Positions 29,631 to 37,701 of a stretch of DNA of 64,000 nucleotides are shown here, piece by piece. The DNA is from Propionivibrio soli. Its GTDB lineage: Bacteria > Pseudomonadota > Gammaproteobacteria > Burkholderiales > Rhodocyclaceae. The stretch is taken from assembly GCF_025770765.1 (NCBI RefSeq), contig NZ_JANZKY010000009.1:124001-188000 (forward strand). The letters run 5' to 3'. A model generated the notes under the pieces. That model saw only the letters and a program-made list of their open reading frames with translations, ran no database searches and was not told the origin of the DNA. The position numbers were made by a program, and so were the translations under genes. Position 1 is the first letter of the stretch. The number at the start of each line of letters is the position of its first letter.

Positions 29631-30593
29631 ATGCCTGTCCCGTTCCTCGCCGATCCCTTGCTGTTTTCCGTTCCCAGTTCCCTCGGCTTGCCGCTGGCCG
29701 CGCTTGCCGGCGTACTGCTGGACCGGCTGCTCGGCGAAGTGCCGCGTTGGCATCCGCTGGTCGGTTTTGGTCGTGTGGCGAACGGACTCGAAATTCTTCT
29801 CAACCGGGGCGCGGATACTGGCCGCCGGGCCAAAGGCGTCATTGCCTGGATGGTGGCGGTCCTTCCCTGGGTCGGACTCGCTGTCTGGGCGAGGCGTACT
29901 CCGCTCAGTGCCTGGTTGAGCGACGTTGTCCTGCTCTACCTCGCACTCGGCGGACGCAGCCTTGCGCAACATGCCGAGCGCGTTGCCCGCGACCTGGGTG
30001 CCGGCGACTTGGAGGCGGCAAGGCAGCATGTGGGCTGGATCGTTTCGCGCGACACGAGCGCGCTTGACGAGACCGGTGTCGCCAAAGCCTGTGTCGAGAC
30101 GACGCTGGAGAACGGCAACGACGCCGTTTTCGGCGCGCTGTTCTGGTTCATGCTGCTGGGCGGGCCGGGCGCCGTTCTTTTCCGCCTCGCCAACACGCTT
30201 GACGCGATGTGGGGCTACAAGACGACGCGGTTGCGGTATTTCGGCTGGGCGGCGGCGCGCATCGACGATGGGCTCAACTACATTCCGGCGCGGCTTACGG
30301 CGCTGTCCTATGCCGCGTTCGGGCATACCCGCCGCGCCTTGGCGTGTTGGCGGGCGCAGGCGCCGGCTTGGGAGAGCCCGAACGCTGGACCGGTTATGGC
30401 GGCGGGCGCCGGCAGCTTGGGCGTAGCCCTGGGCGGCGTGGCCGTGTATCACGGCCAGATCGAGGAGCGTCCCGTGCTCGGTCAGGGCGAGCCGGCGCGC
30501 GGCAAGGATATTCCCCGCGCGTTGAGGCTTCTGCGGCGGACGACCTTCCTGTGGCTCTCGCTCTACCTGCTCGGAGGGTTTGCCTGTGCTTGA
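29631..30593 (+). CDS. cbiB: Adenosylcobinamide-phosphate synthase
   Basis: A 320-residue membrane protein (CbiB, also called CobD) that attaches the aminopropanol arm to cobyric acid. Recognised by DRLLGEVPRWHPLVGFG, the VSRDTSALDE motif, KACVETTLENGNDAVFGALFW (broken here for length: KACVETTLEN then GNDAVFGAL), NTLDAMWGYK and NYIPARLTAL. It is the first gene of the cbiB-cobD-btuF operon, overlapping cobD by 8 bases. The 183 bp between it and the cobQ start hold no riboswitch that I can recognise. Confidence 0.93.
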   Translation: MPVPFLADPLLFSVPSSLGLPLAALAGVLLDRLLGEVPRWHPLVGFGRVANGLEILLNRGADTGRRAKGVIAWMVAVLPWVGLAVWARRTPLSAWLSDVVLLYLALGGRSLAQHAERVARDLGAGDLEAARQHVGWIVSRDTSALDETGVAKACVETTLENGNDAVFGALFWFMLLGGPGAVLFRLANTLDAMWGYKTTRLRYFGWAAARIDDGLNYIPARLTALSYAAFGHTRRALACWRAQAPAWESPNAGPVMAAGAGSLGVALGGVAVYHGQIEERPVLGQGEPARGKDIPRALRLLRRTTFLWLSLYLLGGFACA

Positions 30594-31587
30594 GCACGGC
30601 GGACGGTTGCGCGCCGCCGCACGCCTTTACGGGCTGCCACTGTCCGACTGGCTCGATCTGTCGACCGGCATCAGCCCGCATACCTACCCGGTTCCTCCTC
30701 TCGACGCCAGTTGCTGGAACCGGCTGCCGGAGGATGACGACGAACTCGAAACGGTGGCCGCCGCGTACTACGGCAACGAGCGTCTTCTCGTATTGCCCGG
30801 TTCGCAGGCGGCGATCCAGACGTTGCCGTCGCTGTTCCGGCCGGCCACGGTGGCTTGCGTGGCGCCGCTTTACGAGGAGCATCCGCATGCCTGGGAGCGC
30901 GCCCGCCATACCGTGCGCCGCCTGCCGACGCTTCAGCGCGCACTCGGCGTCGTGACGCCCAACGTCCTGCTGTGTAATCCGAACAATCCGACGGGTACGG
31001 CGTTTTCACGCGACGAGCTCCTTGACGCAGCAAACAAGCTGCAGCGCCGCGGCGGTTGGCTGATCGTCGACGAGGCCTTTGCCGATGCCGAACCGACGCG
31101 CGGCATTGTCGACCTGGCCGGCGGCCCGGAAGCGCCGTCTCTCATCGTGTTGCGTTCGCTTGGCAAGTTTTTCGGCTTGGCCGGAGCGCGTGTGGGTTTC
31201 GTTTTCGGCGCGGCAGAAAAGCTCGAACGCTTGCGCGAAATGATTGGCCCGTGGCCGGTTGCTCACCCGTCGCGCATGGCGGCGTGCAAAGCGCTGGCGG
31301 ACACTGCATGGCAAACAGCCATGCGCGAGCGATTGGCTGTCGAATCACATCGCCTGTCCGAGCTGCTCACGCCGCTCGGCACGGTGAATCGAACGGCGCT
31401 GTTCTGCACTGTGTCCTTGCCTGGCGATCCAGCGCGCTGCGCTGCGTTGTTCGAGCACTTCGCACGGCGCGCGATCCTCGTCCGCCGCTTCGAAAACCTG
31501 GGACTGCTGCGTTTCGGCCTGCCGGGCGACGAGAGGCAGTGGTTGCGTCTGCAAGCAGCCGTTGCCGAGTGGAGCCGTACCGAATGA
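30586..31587 (+). CDS. cobD: Threonine-phosphate decarboxylase (aminotransferase fold)
   Basis: A 333-residue PLP enzyme that decarboxylates L-threonine phosphate to aminopropanol phosphate, the substrate CbiB attaches. It starts LEHGGRLRAAARLYG and has DLSTGISPH, CNPNNPTGT, VDEAFAD and the PLP lysine in RSLGKFFGLAG. GTG 30586 is preferred: GGAGGG at 30573-30578 is well spaced from it, whereas the TTG at 30580 is too close. It overlaps cbiB by 8 bases and btuF by 4 (ATGA), so translation is coupled. Confidence 0.9.
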   Translation: MLEHGGRLRAAARLYGLPLSDWLDLSTGISPHTYPVPPLDASCWNRLPEDDDELETVAAAYYGNERLLVLPGSQAAIQTLPSLFRPATVACVAPLYEEHPHAWERARHTVRRLPTLQRALGVVTPNVLLCNPNNPTGTAFSRDELLDAANKLQRRGGWLIVDEAFADAEPTRGIVDLAGGPEAPSLIVLRSLGKFFGLAGARVGFVFGAAEKLERLREMIGPWPVAHPSRMAACKALADTAWQTAMRERLAVESHRLSELLTPLGTVNRTALFCTVSLPGDPARCAALFEHFARRAILVRRFENLGLLRFGLPGDERQWLRLQAAVAEWSRTE

Positions 31588-32486
31588 CGGGCGCTCGGGC
31601 GTTGTCGGTTTCGGTGGTTTTATTCGGTGTGCTCGCCCTGGGAGCCAGCCCGGCCCGCGCCGAAATCTCCGTGATCGACGATGCCGGAACGACCGTGCGT
31701 CTCGCACAGCCGGCGCGCCGCATCATCACGCTGGCACCGCACATGGCAGAAACGCTGTTCGCGGCCGGTGCCGGCGAGCGGCTCGTGGGAACGGTGGAAT
31801 TCAGCGATTTCCCGCCGGAGGTGAAGAAGCTCCCCCTCGTTGGCGGCTATTCGCGCCTCAATCTCGAAGCTATCGCCGCGCTCAAGCCGGACCTCATCAT
31901 TGCTTGGCAGAGCGGCAATGCGCCGGCGCACATCGAGCGGTTGCGCGCGCTTGGCTTGCCAATTTATGTCTCGCAACCCAATCGCATCGAAGATGTGGCG
32001 AAGGAAATCGAGCGCATTGGCGTACTCGCCGGCACGCAGCCCGTGGCCAACGACGTCGCGGCCAAGTATCGCCAGCGGCTGGCGGACATCCGCAAACGCT
32101 ACAGCGATCGCCCGACAGTGCGCACGTTCTACCAGGTATGGAAACAGCCGCTATCGACGATCGGTGGCCGGCAGATCATTTCGAGCGTCATTGCGCTGTG
32201 CGGCGGCGAGAACGTGTTCGGCAAGCTCGATGCCTTGGCGCCGGTCGTCAGCGTCGAGTCGGTGATCGCTGCCAACCCCGAGGCAATCGTCGCGAGCGGC
32301 ATGGACGCGTCGCGGCCCGAATGGCTCGACGATTGGAAACGCTGGCCGGCGATCACGGCCGTCGCGCGCGACAACCTGTTTTTCGTCCAGCCCGAGTTGA
32401 TCCAGCGCCACACGCCGCGGTTGCTCGAAGGCGCGGAACGCCTCTGTCAGCACCTGGAAACGGCGCGCAGCCGACGGCCGAAATAG
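31584..32486 (+). CDS. btuF: Periplasmic cobalamin-binding protein (BtuF-like)
   Basis: A 300-residue substrate-binding protein with a signal peptide (MTGARALSVSVVLFGVLALG, cut after ARA). The TroA-type bilobed fold shows VRLAQPARRIITLAPHMAETLFAAG (in two parts), FPPEVKKLPLVGGYSRLN and the AWQSGN loop typical of cobalamin/corrinoid binders. ATG 31584 overlaps the cobD stop. Its place in the B12 operon supports corrinoid uptake over iron or heme. No BtuC, BtuD or BtuB is visible, so the rest of the transporter lies elsewhere. Confidence 0.87.
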   Translation: MTGARALSVSVVLFGVLALGASPARAEISVIDDAGTTVRLAQPARRIITLAPHMAETLFAAGAGERLVGTVEFSDFPPEVKKLPLVGGYSRLNLEAIAALKPDLIIAWQSGNAPAHIERLRALGLPIYVSQPNRIEDVAKEIERIGVLAGTQPVANDVAAKYRQRLADIRKRYSDRPTVRTFYQVWKQPLSTIGGRQIISSVIALCGGENVFGKLDALAPVVSVESVIAANPEAIVASGMDASRPEWLDDWKRWPAITAVARDNLFFVQPELIQRHTPRLLEGAERLCQHLETARSRRPK

Positions 32487-32536
32487 TCGCTCCGCACCTT
32501 TCTCTTCTCCTCGATTGCAGATGGACGCAGCGGGTG

Positions 32537-33652
32537 CTACCGCTCGGCTCCTTGCGTTTCGACGTACAGCGCGTATAGCGAGTGGCTGCTCGCCATGTAT
32601 AGCCGGTTGCGTTCGGCTCCCCCGAAACAAAGGTTGGCGCAGCGCTCAGGAAGCTTGATGAAGCCGATGGCTTTTCCTTGGGGGTTGAAAACCATGACGC
32701 CGTCGAGGTCCTCGGAACGACCTTTAGGCAGATAGACATGGCGTCCGTCGATCTCGGTGGGCTCGGGCTGCAGCACGCCGTTGCTTCCCCAGCCGCACCA
32801 AAGATTGCCGTCGCGGTCGACGCGGAAGCCATCGAGTGCGCCGTGGTCGGTGGCGTCGATGAGCTTGGTCTTGTTGTTCACCGTACCGTCCGCGTGCACG
32901 TCGTAACTCCAGATGCTGCGGTTTGGCGTACCGCGGGATTCGACGACGTAAAGCTTCGATTCGTCGGGCGAGAAGGCCAGGCCGTTCGGGTTGCCGAGAT
33001 CGGTGATCACGGCCGTCAGCCGTCCGTCGCTGCCAAGGCGGTAAACGTTGGTCGTGGCCTGCTCGGATTCGGCGCGGTAGCCCTCCCACTCACCGTTGAT
33101 TCCGAAGAGCGGATCGGTGAACCAGATGCTGTTGTCCGATTTGACGACAATGTCGTTCGGGGCATTGAGCCGCTTGCCTTCGTAGCGGTCGGCGAGCACG
33201 GTGATCTTGCCGTTTCTCTCGGTGCGCGTGATGCGCCGGGTCAACGAATGCTCGCAGGTGACGAGCCGTCCTTGCCGATCGCGCGCGTTACCATTAGCGA
33301 AGTTGGCCGGGCTGCGGAAAACGGTAAAGCGGCCGTCGCGCTCGCTGTACTTCATGATGCGGTTGTTCGGGATGTCGCTCACCAGCACATAGCCGCCATC
33401 GTCCGGAAAGTAGACCGGGCCTTCCGCCCAGCGCAGGCCGCTTGCCACCTGTTCGAGCGTGCTGCTGTAGATACGGTACTTGAGGAAACTCGGATCGAGA
33501 ATCTGGATCGCCGGATCGGGGTAGCGTTGATTCGGCTGGAAGGGGAAAGCCGGTGCGTCCACGCCGCACCCACCGCTCAAGCGCGACGTTGAAGCGTGGC
33601 TGGCACCTTCCGTCCCGCGTTGTACGGTCGTTTTTCTCGCTGGCTGGTCCAT
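32537..33652 (-). CDS. SMP-30/gluconolactonase family lactonase
   Basis: A 371-residue six-bladed beta-propeller. The metal-site residues of the family are visible: Glu in LRWAEGPVYF, Asn in LNAPNDIVVK, Asn in GNPNGLAFSPDESK and Asp in GALDGFRVDRDGN. Such enzymes open sugar lactones. Next to glucarate dehydratase and tartronate semialdehyde reductase, a glucaro- or galactarolactone is the likely substrate (inference). The first 35 residues are low in structure and give no clear signal peptide, so the start may be further in. Confidence 0.85.
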   Translation of the reverse strand: MDQPARKTTVQRGTEGASHASTSRLSGGCGVDAPAFPFQPNQRYPDPAIQILDPSFLKYRIYSSTLEQVASGLRWAEGPVYFPDDGGYVLVSDIPNNRIMKYSERDGRFTVFRSPANFANGNARDRQGRLVTCEHSLTRRITRTERNGKITVLADRYEGKRLNAPNDIVVKSDNSIWFTDPLFGINGEWEGYRAESEQATTNVYRLGSDGRLTAVITDLGNPNGLAFSPDESKLYVVESRGTPNRSIWSYDVHADGTVNNKTKLIDATDHGALDGFRVDRDGNLWCGWGSNGVLQPEPTEIDGRHVYLPKGRSEDLDGVMVFNPQGKAIGFIKLPERCANLCFGGAERNRLYMASSHSLYALYVETQGAER

Positions 33653-33819
33653 GCCGCCTCCTGTTTTTTATCGAATAGCCACCTCGATTATGACAAAGGC
33701 GGAGGGGAGGATGGAGAAGCGGGGAAGCGGCAACCGATTACGGCGGCGCCACTTCTCCCTGTTACTCGAACGGCATGCCGCTGCTTCTGGCTGTGGCGGC
33801 AATTAACCAGCGATTCGTC

Positions 33820-34710
33820 TCAGTCCTTCTGTCCGATCTCGAAGTGAGCGAGGATTTCGAGGGCGCGGACCATGGCCGAGTGATCCCAGGCCGAACCGCC
33901 GTGGGCCGCACAGGCGTTGAACAGCTCCTGGCACGTGGCCGTATTGGGCAACGACACCCCGAGCTTGCGCGCCGACGAGAGCGCGAGGTTCAAGTCCTTC
34001 TGATGCAGTTCGATGCGGAAGCCCGGGTTGAACGTGCGCTTGACCATGCGTTCGCCGTGCACTTCGAGAATCTTCGACGACGCGAAACCGCCCATCAGCG
34101 CCGCCCGGACCTTGGCCGGGTCGGCCCCGGCCTTGGACGCGAAGAGCAAGGCTTCGCCCACCGCCTCGATGGTCAGCGCCACGATGATCTGGTTGGCGAC
34201 CTTGGCCGTCTGCCCGTCGCCATTGCCGCCGACGAGGGTGATGTTCTTGCCCATCAGTTCGAAGAGCGGCTTCACCTTCTCGAAGGTGGCTTCGCTGCCG
34301 CCGACCATGATCGAGAGCGTGGCGTTCTTGGCGCCGACTTCCCCCCCGGAGACCGGAGCGTCAAGGTATTGGCAGCCCAAGGCGTTGATCTTCTGGGCGA
34401 ACTCCTTGGTCTCGATAGGCGAGATCGAGCTCATGTCGACGACGATCTTGCCGGGGGTGAGGCCTTCGGCAATCCCGTTCGGGTCGAAGAGGGCACTGGC
34501 CACATGCGGGGTGTCGGGGACCATGGTGATGATCACTTCGGCCTGTTGCGCCACTTCTTTGCCACAGGCGCAGGCTTTGCCGCCCGCCTGCACGAGACGC
34601 TCCGGAATGCTTGGGATACTGTACAGAAACACCTCATGCCCGGCCCGGATCAGGTGTTCGGCCATCGGCGTGCCCATGATCCCCAGTCCTACGAAGCCTA
34701 CTTTGCTCAT
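33820..34710 (-). CDS. garR: 2-hydroxy-3-oxopropionate (tartronate semialdehyde) reductase
   Basis: A 296-residue beta-hydroxyacid dehydrogenase that reduces tartronate semialdehyde to D-glycerate with NAD(P)H. The nucleotide loop is GFVGLGIMGTPMA, the substrate-binding motif is DAPVSGGEVGA, and the catalytic lysine lies in GQTAKVANQI. ATG 34710 (MSKVGFVGLG) is chosen over the frame opening at 34821. It follows glucarate dehydratase by 140 bp, a pairing typical of D-glucarate use. GlxR from glyoxylate metabolism is an alternative. Confidence 0.9.
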   Translation of the reverse strand: MSKVGFVGLGIMGTPMAEHLIRAGHEVFLYSIPSIPERLVQAGGKACACGKEVAQQAEVIITMVPDTPHVASALFDPNGIAEGLTPGKIVVDMSSISPIETKEFAQKINALGCQYLDAPVSGGEVGAKNATLSIMVGGSEATFEKVKPLFELMGKNITLVGGNGDGQTAKVANQIIVALTIEAVGEALLFASKAGADPAKVRAALMGGFASSKILEVHGERMVKRTFNPGFRIELHQKDLNLALSSARKLGVSLPNTATCQELFNACAAHGGSAWDHSAMVRALEILAHFEIGQKD

Positions 34711-34750
34711 CTGTTTTTTCTCCTTTACGTTCTCTCTTGCGGCCGGACAG

Positions 34751-34771
34751 CCTCGCTTCTTTTCAGCGAGG
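34751..34771. other. Intercistronic hairpin between gudD and garR
   Basis: CCTCGCT and AGCGAGG form a perfect 7-bp stem with a 7-base pyrimidine loop. It may act as a partial terminator or RNA-processing point within the glucarate operon. No T-run follows on the transcribed strand. Confidence 0.4.
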
Positions 34772-34850
34772 GATCGTCTCCGTACCGTTCTTAATCGCAT
34801 GCCGTCGTATTTTGTGCCCATGCGCTAGTTCCTTTCCAGTGTTCGCCCGC

Positions 34851-36194
34851 TTAACGGACGAGGCTCGGGCGCTTGTTGTCGAACTTCCAGCCGGGGATGA
34901 GGAACTGCATGGCCACCGCATCATCACGCGCGCCCAGCCCCATCGCCTTGTAAGCCTGATGCGCTTTCTCGACTTCCGCCATATCGATTTCGAGCCCGAG
35001 GCCGGGTTTCTTTGGCACGCGGATCAACCCGTCGCGGATCGGGTACGGTTCTTTGGTCAGCCGCTGGCCGTCCTGCCAGATCCAGTGGGTGTCGATCGCC
35101 GTGACCTTGCCCGGTGCGGCGGCGCCGACGTGGGTGAACATGGCGAGTGAAATATCAAAATGGTTGTTCGAGTGCGAGCCCCAGGTGAGTCCGAACATCT
35201 GACACAACTGTGCGACGCGCACCGAGCCCTGCATCGTCCAGAAATGCGGATCGGCGAGCGGGATGTCGACCGACTGCAACTGGATCGAGTGCGCCATCTG
35301 GCGCCAGTCGGTGGCGATCATGTTGGTCGCCGTCGGTAGGCCGGTGGCGCGGCGGAACTCGGCCATCACCTCCCGGCCCGAGAAACCGGCTTCGGCGCCT
35401 GTCGGATCTTCGGCGTAGGCCAGAATCCCATGCTTGTCGCGGCAGAGCGCGATCGCTTCGGCCAACGACCAGGCCCCGTTCGGATCGAGCGTGATGCGTG
35501 CCTCGGGAAAGCGCTCATGCAGCGCGACGATGGCTTCCATTTCCTCCTCGCCGCGCAGCACGCCGCCCTTGAGCTTGAAATCGTTGAAGCCGTAACGTTC
35601 GTGGCTTGCCTCGGCCAGTCGTACGACGCCTTGGGCATCCAGCGCGGCTTCGTTGCGTAGCCGGAACCAAGCGTTGTCGGCGTTTGGCTCGCTGCGATAG
35701 TCGAGCGTCGTCTTGCGGCGATCGCCGATGTAAAAGAGATAACCGAGAATCTCGACGGCCTCACGTTGCATGCCTTCGCCCAGCAGCGCGGCGACGGGAA
35801 CGTTCATGAACTGGCCGAGCAGGTCGAGCATTGCCGATTCAACGGCGGTAATGGCGTGGATCGTCGTGCGCAGGTCGAACGTTTGCAGACCGCGACCGCC
35901 GGAATCGCGATCGGCAAAGGTCACGCGCATCTGGTTGAGCACGGCGTTGTATTCGCCGAGGGTCTTGCCGATGATGAACGGGCGGGCATCCTCGATCGTC
36001 TGGCGGATCTTCTCGCCGCCCGGTACTTCGCCGAGGCCCGTATTGCCGGCGCTGTCCTTGAGAATCACGATGTTGCGCGTGAAGAACGGCCCGTGCGCAC
36101 CGGAGAGATTCAGCAGCATGCTGTCCTGTCCAGCGACCGGAATGACGTCCATCGCCACCACGCGTGGCGCATCGATTCGAGTTTCCAAGCCCAT
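34851..36194 (-). CDS. gudD: Glucarate dehydratase (enolase superfamily)
   Basis: A 447-residue enzyme (E. coli GudD is 446) that dehydrates D-glucarate to 5-dehydro-4-deoxy-D-glucarate. The KxK base pair is Lys207/Lys209 in DFKLKGG, a metal ligand is Asp237 in ITLDPNGAW, then AYAEDPTG and the catalytic His in [12 protein letters not shown] 36194 ([12 protein letters not shown]) is chosen over the frame opening at 36302. It is first in the minus-strand block followed by garR and the lactonase. The aldolase that would split its product is not in the window. Confidence 0.93.
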   Translation of the reverse strand: MGLETRIDAPRVVAMDVIPVAGQDSMLLNLSGAHGPFFTRNIVILKDSAGNTGLGEVPGGEKIRQTIEDARPFIIGKTLGEYNAVLNQMRVTFADRDSGGRGLQTFDLRTTIHAITAVESAMLDLLGQFMNVPVAALLGEGMQREAVEILGYLFYIGDRRKTTLDYRSEPNADNAWFRLRNEAALDAQGVVRLAEASHERYGFNDFKLKGGVLRGEEEMEAIVALHERFPEARITLDPNGAWSLAEAIALCRDKHGILAYAEDPTGAEAGFSGREVMAEFRRATGLPTATNMIATDWRQMAHSIQLQSVDIPLADPHFWTMQGSVRVAQLCQMFGLTWGSHSNNHFDISLAMFTHVGAAAPGKVTAIDTHWIWQDGQRLTKEPYPIRDGLIRVPKKPGLGLEIDMAEVEKAHQAYKAMGLGARDDAVAMQFLIPGWKFDNKRPSLVR

Positions 36195-36574
36195 CCCTGA
36201 TCTCTCCTGTCCTGTCGTTGTTTCGGCGATTCTAATCTTGTGACGTCTCATGGATTCGGTGACTGACCGTTTGCTGACCTTAGCTCCGGAGCCTTGAAGC
36301 AAAGGCCGCTTCTCGCGGTGCAGTGCTCACACAAGGCCTTTTAAGTCATCGTACGTCCGACCACAAAGTATAGCGAGGAGAAGAATAAAAGCAACCGGCC
36401 GGAGGGCGTCCGGGCACCCTTGCATTCTGCGCTTTCTAGCGCTGGGCGTTAAGGGAAGACGCGGTGCGGCAGCAAAACACGGTGCGGCCTCATGCTGAGG
36501 CGCTGCTTGCCTGCCCGAGGTAGAGCCCGGGATGGACGGCGAGCCCCAAACCGGCTATGCTTCGCAACCTCCAT
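36195..36574. other. Intergenic region upstream of gudD and tRNA-Arg, 380 bp
   Basis: This holds the candidate gudD promoter (36367-36394) and presumably the tRNA-Arg promoter. The part at 36400-36570 is GC-rich and without a recognisable gene. Between the promoter and gudD there is an operator-like patch (GTCATCGTACGTCCGAC, centred near 36349) containing the palindromic core CGTACG. Confidence 0.45.
36367..36394 (-). promoter_or_regulatory. Candidate sigma-70 promoter for gudD with adjacent operator-like patch
   Basis: On the minus strand TTGCTT (36394-36389) and TATACT (36372-36367) are separated by 16 bases. The CGTACG-centred patch lies just downstream, where a repressor, perhaps GntR-type, would block start. 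The matches are fair rather than perfect, and the regulator gene is not present. Confidence 0.4.
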
Positions 36575-36651
36575 GCGCCCGTAGCTCAGCTGGATAGAGT
36601 ACTGCCCTCCGAAGGCAGGGGTCGTGCGTTCGAATCGCGCCGGGCGCGCCA
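36575..36651 (+). tRNA. tRNA-Arg (anticodon CCG)
   Basis: A 77-base cloverleaf. The acceptor stem is GCGCCCG/CGGGCGC with discriminator G and an encoded CCA. The D-arm region is GCTCAGCTGGATAGAGT. The anticodon stem CTGCC/GGCAG carries the loop CTCCGAA with CCG at 36609-36611. The T-arm is GTGCG-TTCGAAT-CGCGC. It reads the Arg codon CGG. A strong terminator follows 9 bases downstream. Confidence 0.96.
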
Positions 36652-36660
36652 AGGATTCGG

Positions 36661-36693
36661 AAAAAGGGACACTTCACCGAGTGTCCCTTTTTT
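36661..36693. terminator. Bidirectional Rho-independent terminator (tRNA-Arg / methyltransferase)
   Basis: An A-run, GGGACACT, a 6-base loop (TCACCG), AGTGTCCC and a T-run give a perfect 8-bp GC-rich stem, extended by A-T pairs. It ends tRNA-Arg on the plus strand and, read the other way, lies 52 bases past the methyltransferase stop at 36746. Confidence 0.9.
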
Positions 36694-36745
36694 ATTTGCG
36701 TCGCCGGCCAGCTTCAGATTACCCGATGCCGGGGTGCGCTTCGCT

Positions 36746-37354
36746 CTATTCGTGGCTTGCAGCTCGCCCAACCCAGCGCGTCACGTAACCCTGGCCTTGG
36801 TGGCCCGCGCCTTCATCGAGTGCAATCTCCCCTTCGAAAGCGGAGAGTTCCTCGAGAACTCCCGAGAAGTCGGCGCGCAGCGATTCGAGCGTGTAAAGCA
36901 TGTCGGCGTCCTTGGGGCCGCCGCTGCCATAGCCGAGCTGGGCGGGATGAAAGGCTTCGAGAATCAGGATTCCGCCGCGCGCCAGCGACTGGGCGAGGCG
37001 GCGGTGCACGTCCTGCCGGGTCGCGGACGGCAAGTGCACGAAGATCAGGGCCACCGCGTCGCAGCTTTGCGCCGCCGGCGACCAGTCGGCGAGATCGGCG
37101 AGGACCGTTTGCAATTGGACCGATTGACGTTCCGCCAGCGCCCGAGCCTTGGCCAAACCCACCGCCGAGCTATCGACCGAGGTTACCCGATGGCCCTGGC
37201 TTGCGAGCCACACACCGTTTCGGCCCTCGCCATCACCAGGTACCAGAACGCGCGCGGCACGTGGTAGCAGGTGTTCCTGCTGGACGAGAAAGTGGTTCGG
37301 CGAGGTACCGTATTTGTAGCCTTCGATCGAATAGTTCTGGTCCCACATGTTCAT
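36746..37354 (-). CDS. Small SAM-dependent methyltransferase (TehB-like)
   Basis: A 202-residue class I methyltransferase: MNMWDQNYSIEGYKYGTSPN start, SAM-binding loop VLVPGDGEGRNGVWLA, acidic loop VTSVDSSAVGL and a long C-terminal part with LILEAFHPAQLGYGSGGP. This is the TehB/thiol-methyltransferase-like group. The substrate could be a metalloid, a thiol or a small molecule. GAAAAGGA precedes ATG 37354. It is divergent from the CoA-disulfide-reductase fusion, which fits sulfur chemistry, though that is only context. Confidence 0.82.
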   Translation of the reverse strand: MNMWDQNYSIEGYKYGTSPNHFLVQQEHLLPRAARVLVPGDGEGRNGVWLASQGHRVTSVDSSAVGLAKARALAERQSVQLQTVLADLADWSPAAQSCDAVALIFVHLPSATRQDVHRRLAQSLARGGILILEAFHPAQLGYGSGGPKDADMLYTLESLRADFSGVLEELSAFEGEIALDEGAGHQGQGYVTRWVGRAASHE

Positions 37355-37701
37355 CGGCTGATCCTTTTCTTGATGTTGATACCTCGAGTGGCCACTTAGT
37401 GATTTAGCCGCTCTGCTTGTGTGCGTGAGATCAGCTCGGCGACAGGTCGAGACGGTCGACGATGACGACCACGTGGCAGGTCGTGTTTTGCGACATACCC
37501 GAGCTGCACCGGTTCCGTGTGCCGTCCGAAATTCTGAGAATCCCCTGGTGTTTCTGTGTCGACTCCCCGGCTGGCTATTTCGTTGGGTGGCGAGTGCCAT
37601 TAACTGGCTTCCAGAATCATTTCACACTATATTGTTAAATATATTATAAGTCGTTAATATAACGATAAAGGTGAACATCGCATGGAAGACAGGAGAAGCT
37701 C
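37355..37701. other. Divergent intergenic region with an AT-rich promoter, 347 bp
   Basis: The left two thirds are GC-rich without recognisable signals. The last 90 bases turn sharply AT-rich and carry the promoter and operator described at 37632-37665. Confidence 0.5.
37632..37665 (+). promoter_or_regulatory. AT-rich promoter with palindromic operator over the -10
   Basis: TTGTTA (37632-37637) and TAATAT (37655-37660) are 17 bases apart, a fair sigma-70 promoter 42 bases ahead of ATG 37702. A perfect palindrome, TCGTTA-ATA-TAACGA (37651-37665), covers the -10. An imperfect relative (TTGTTAAATATATTATAA) lies just before it. AT-rich palindromes of this kind suit ArsR-family sulfide/persulfide sensors such as BigR/SqrR, but no such regulator gene is in the window. 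Confidence 0.55.
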
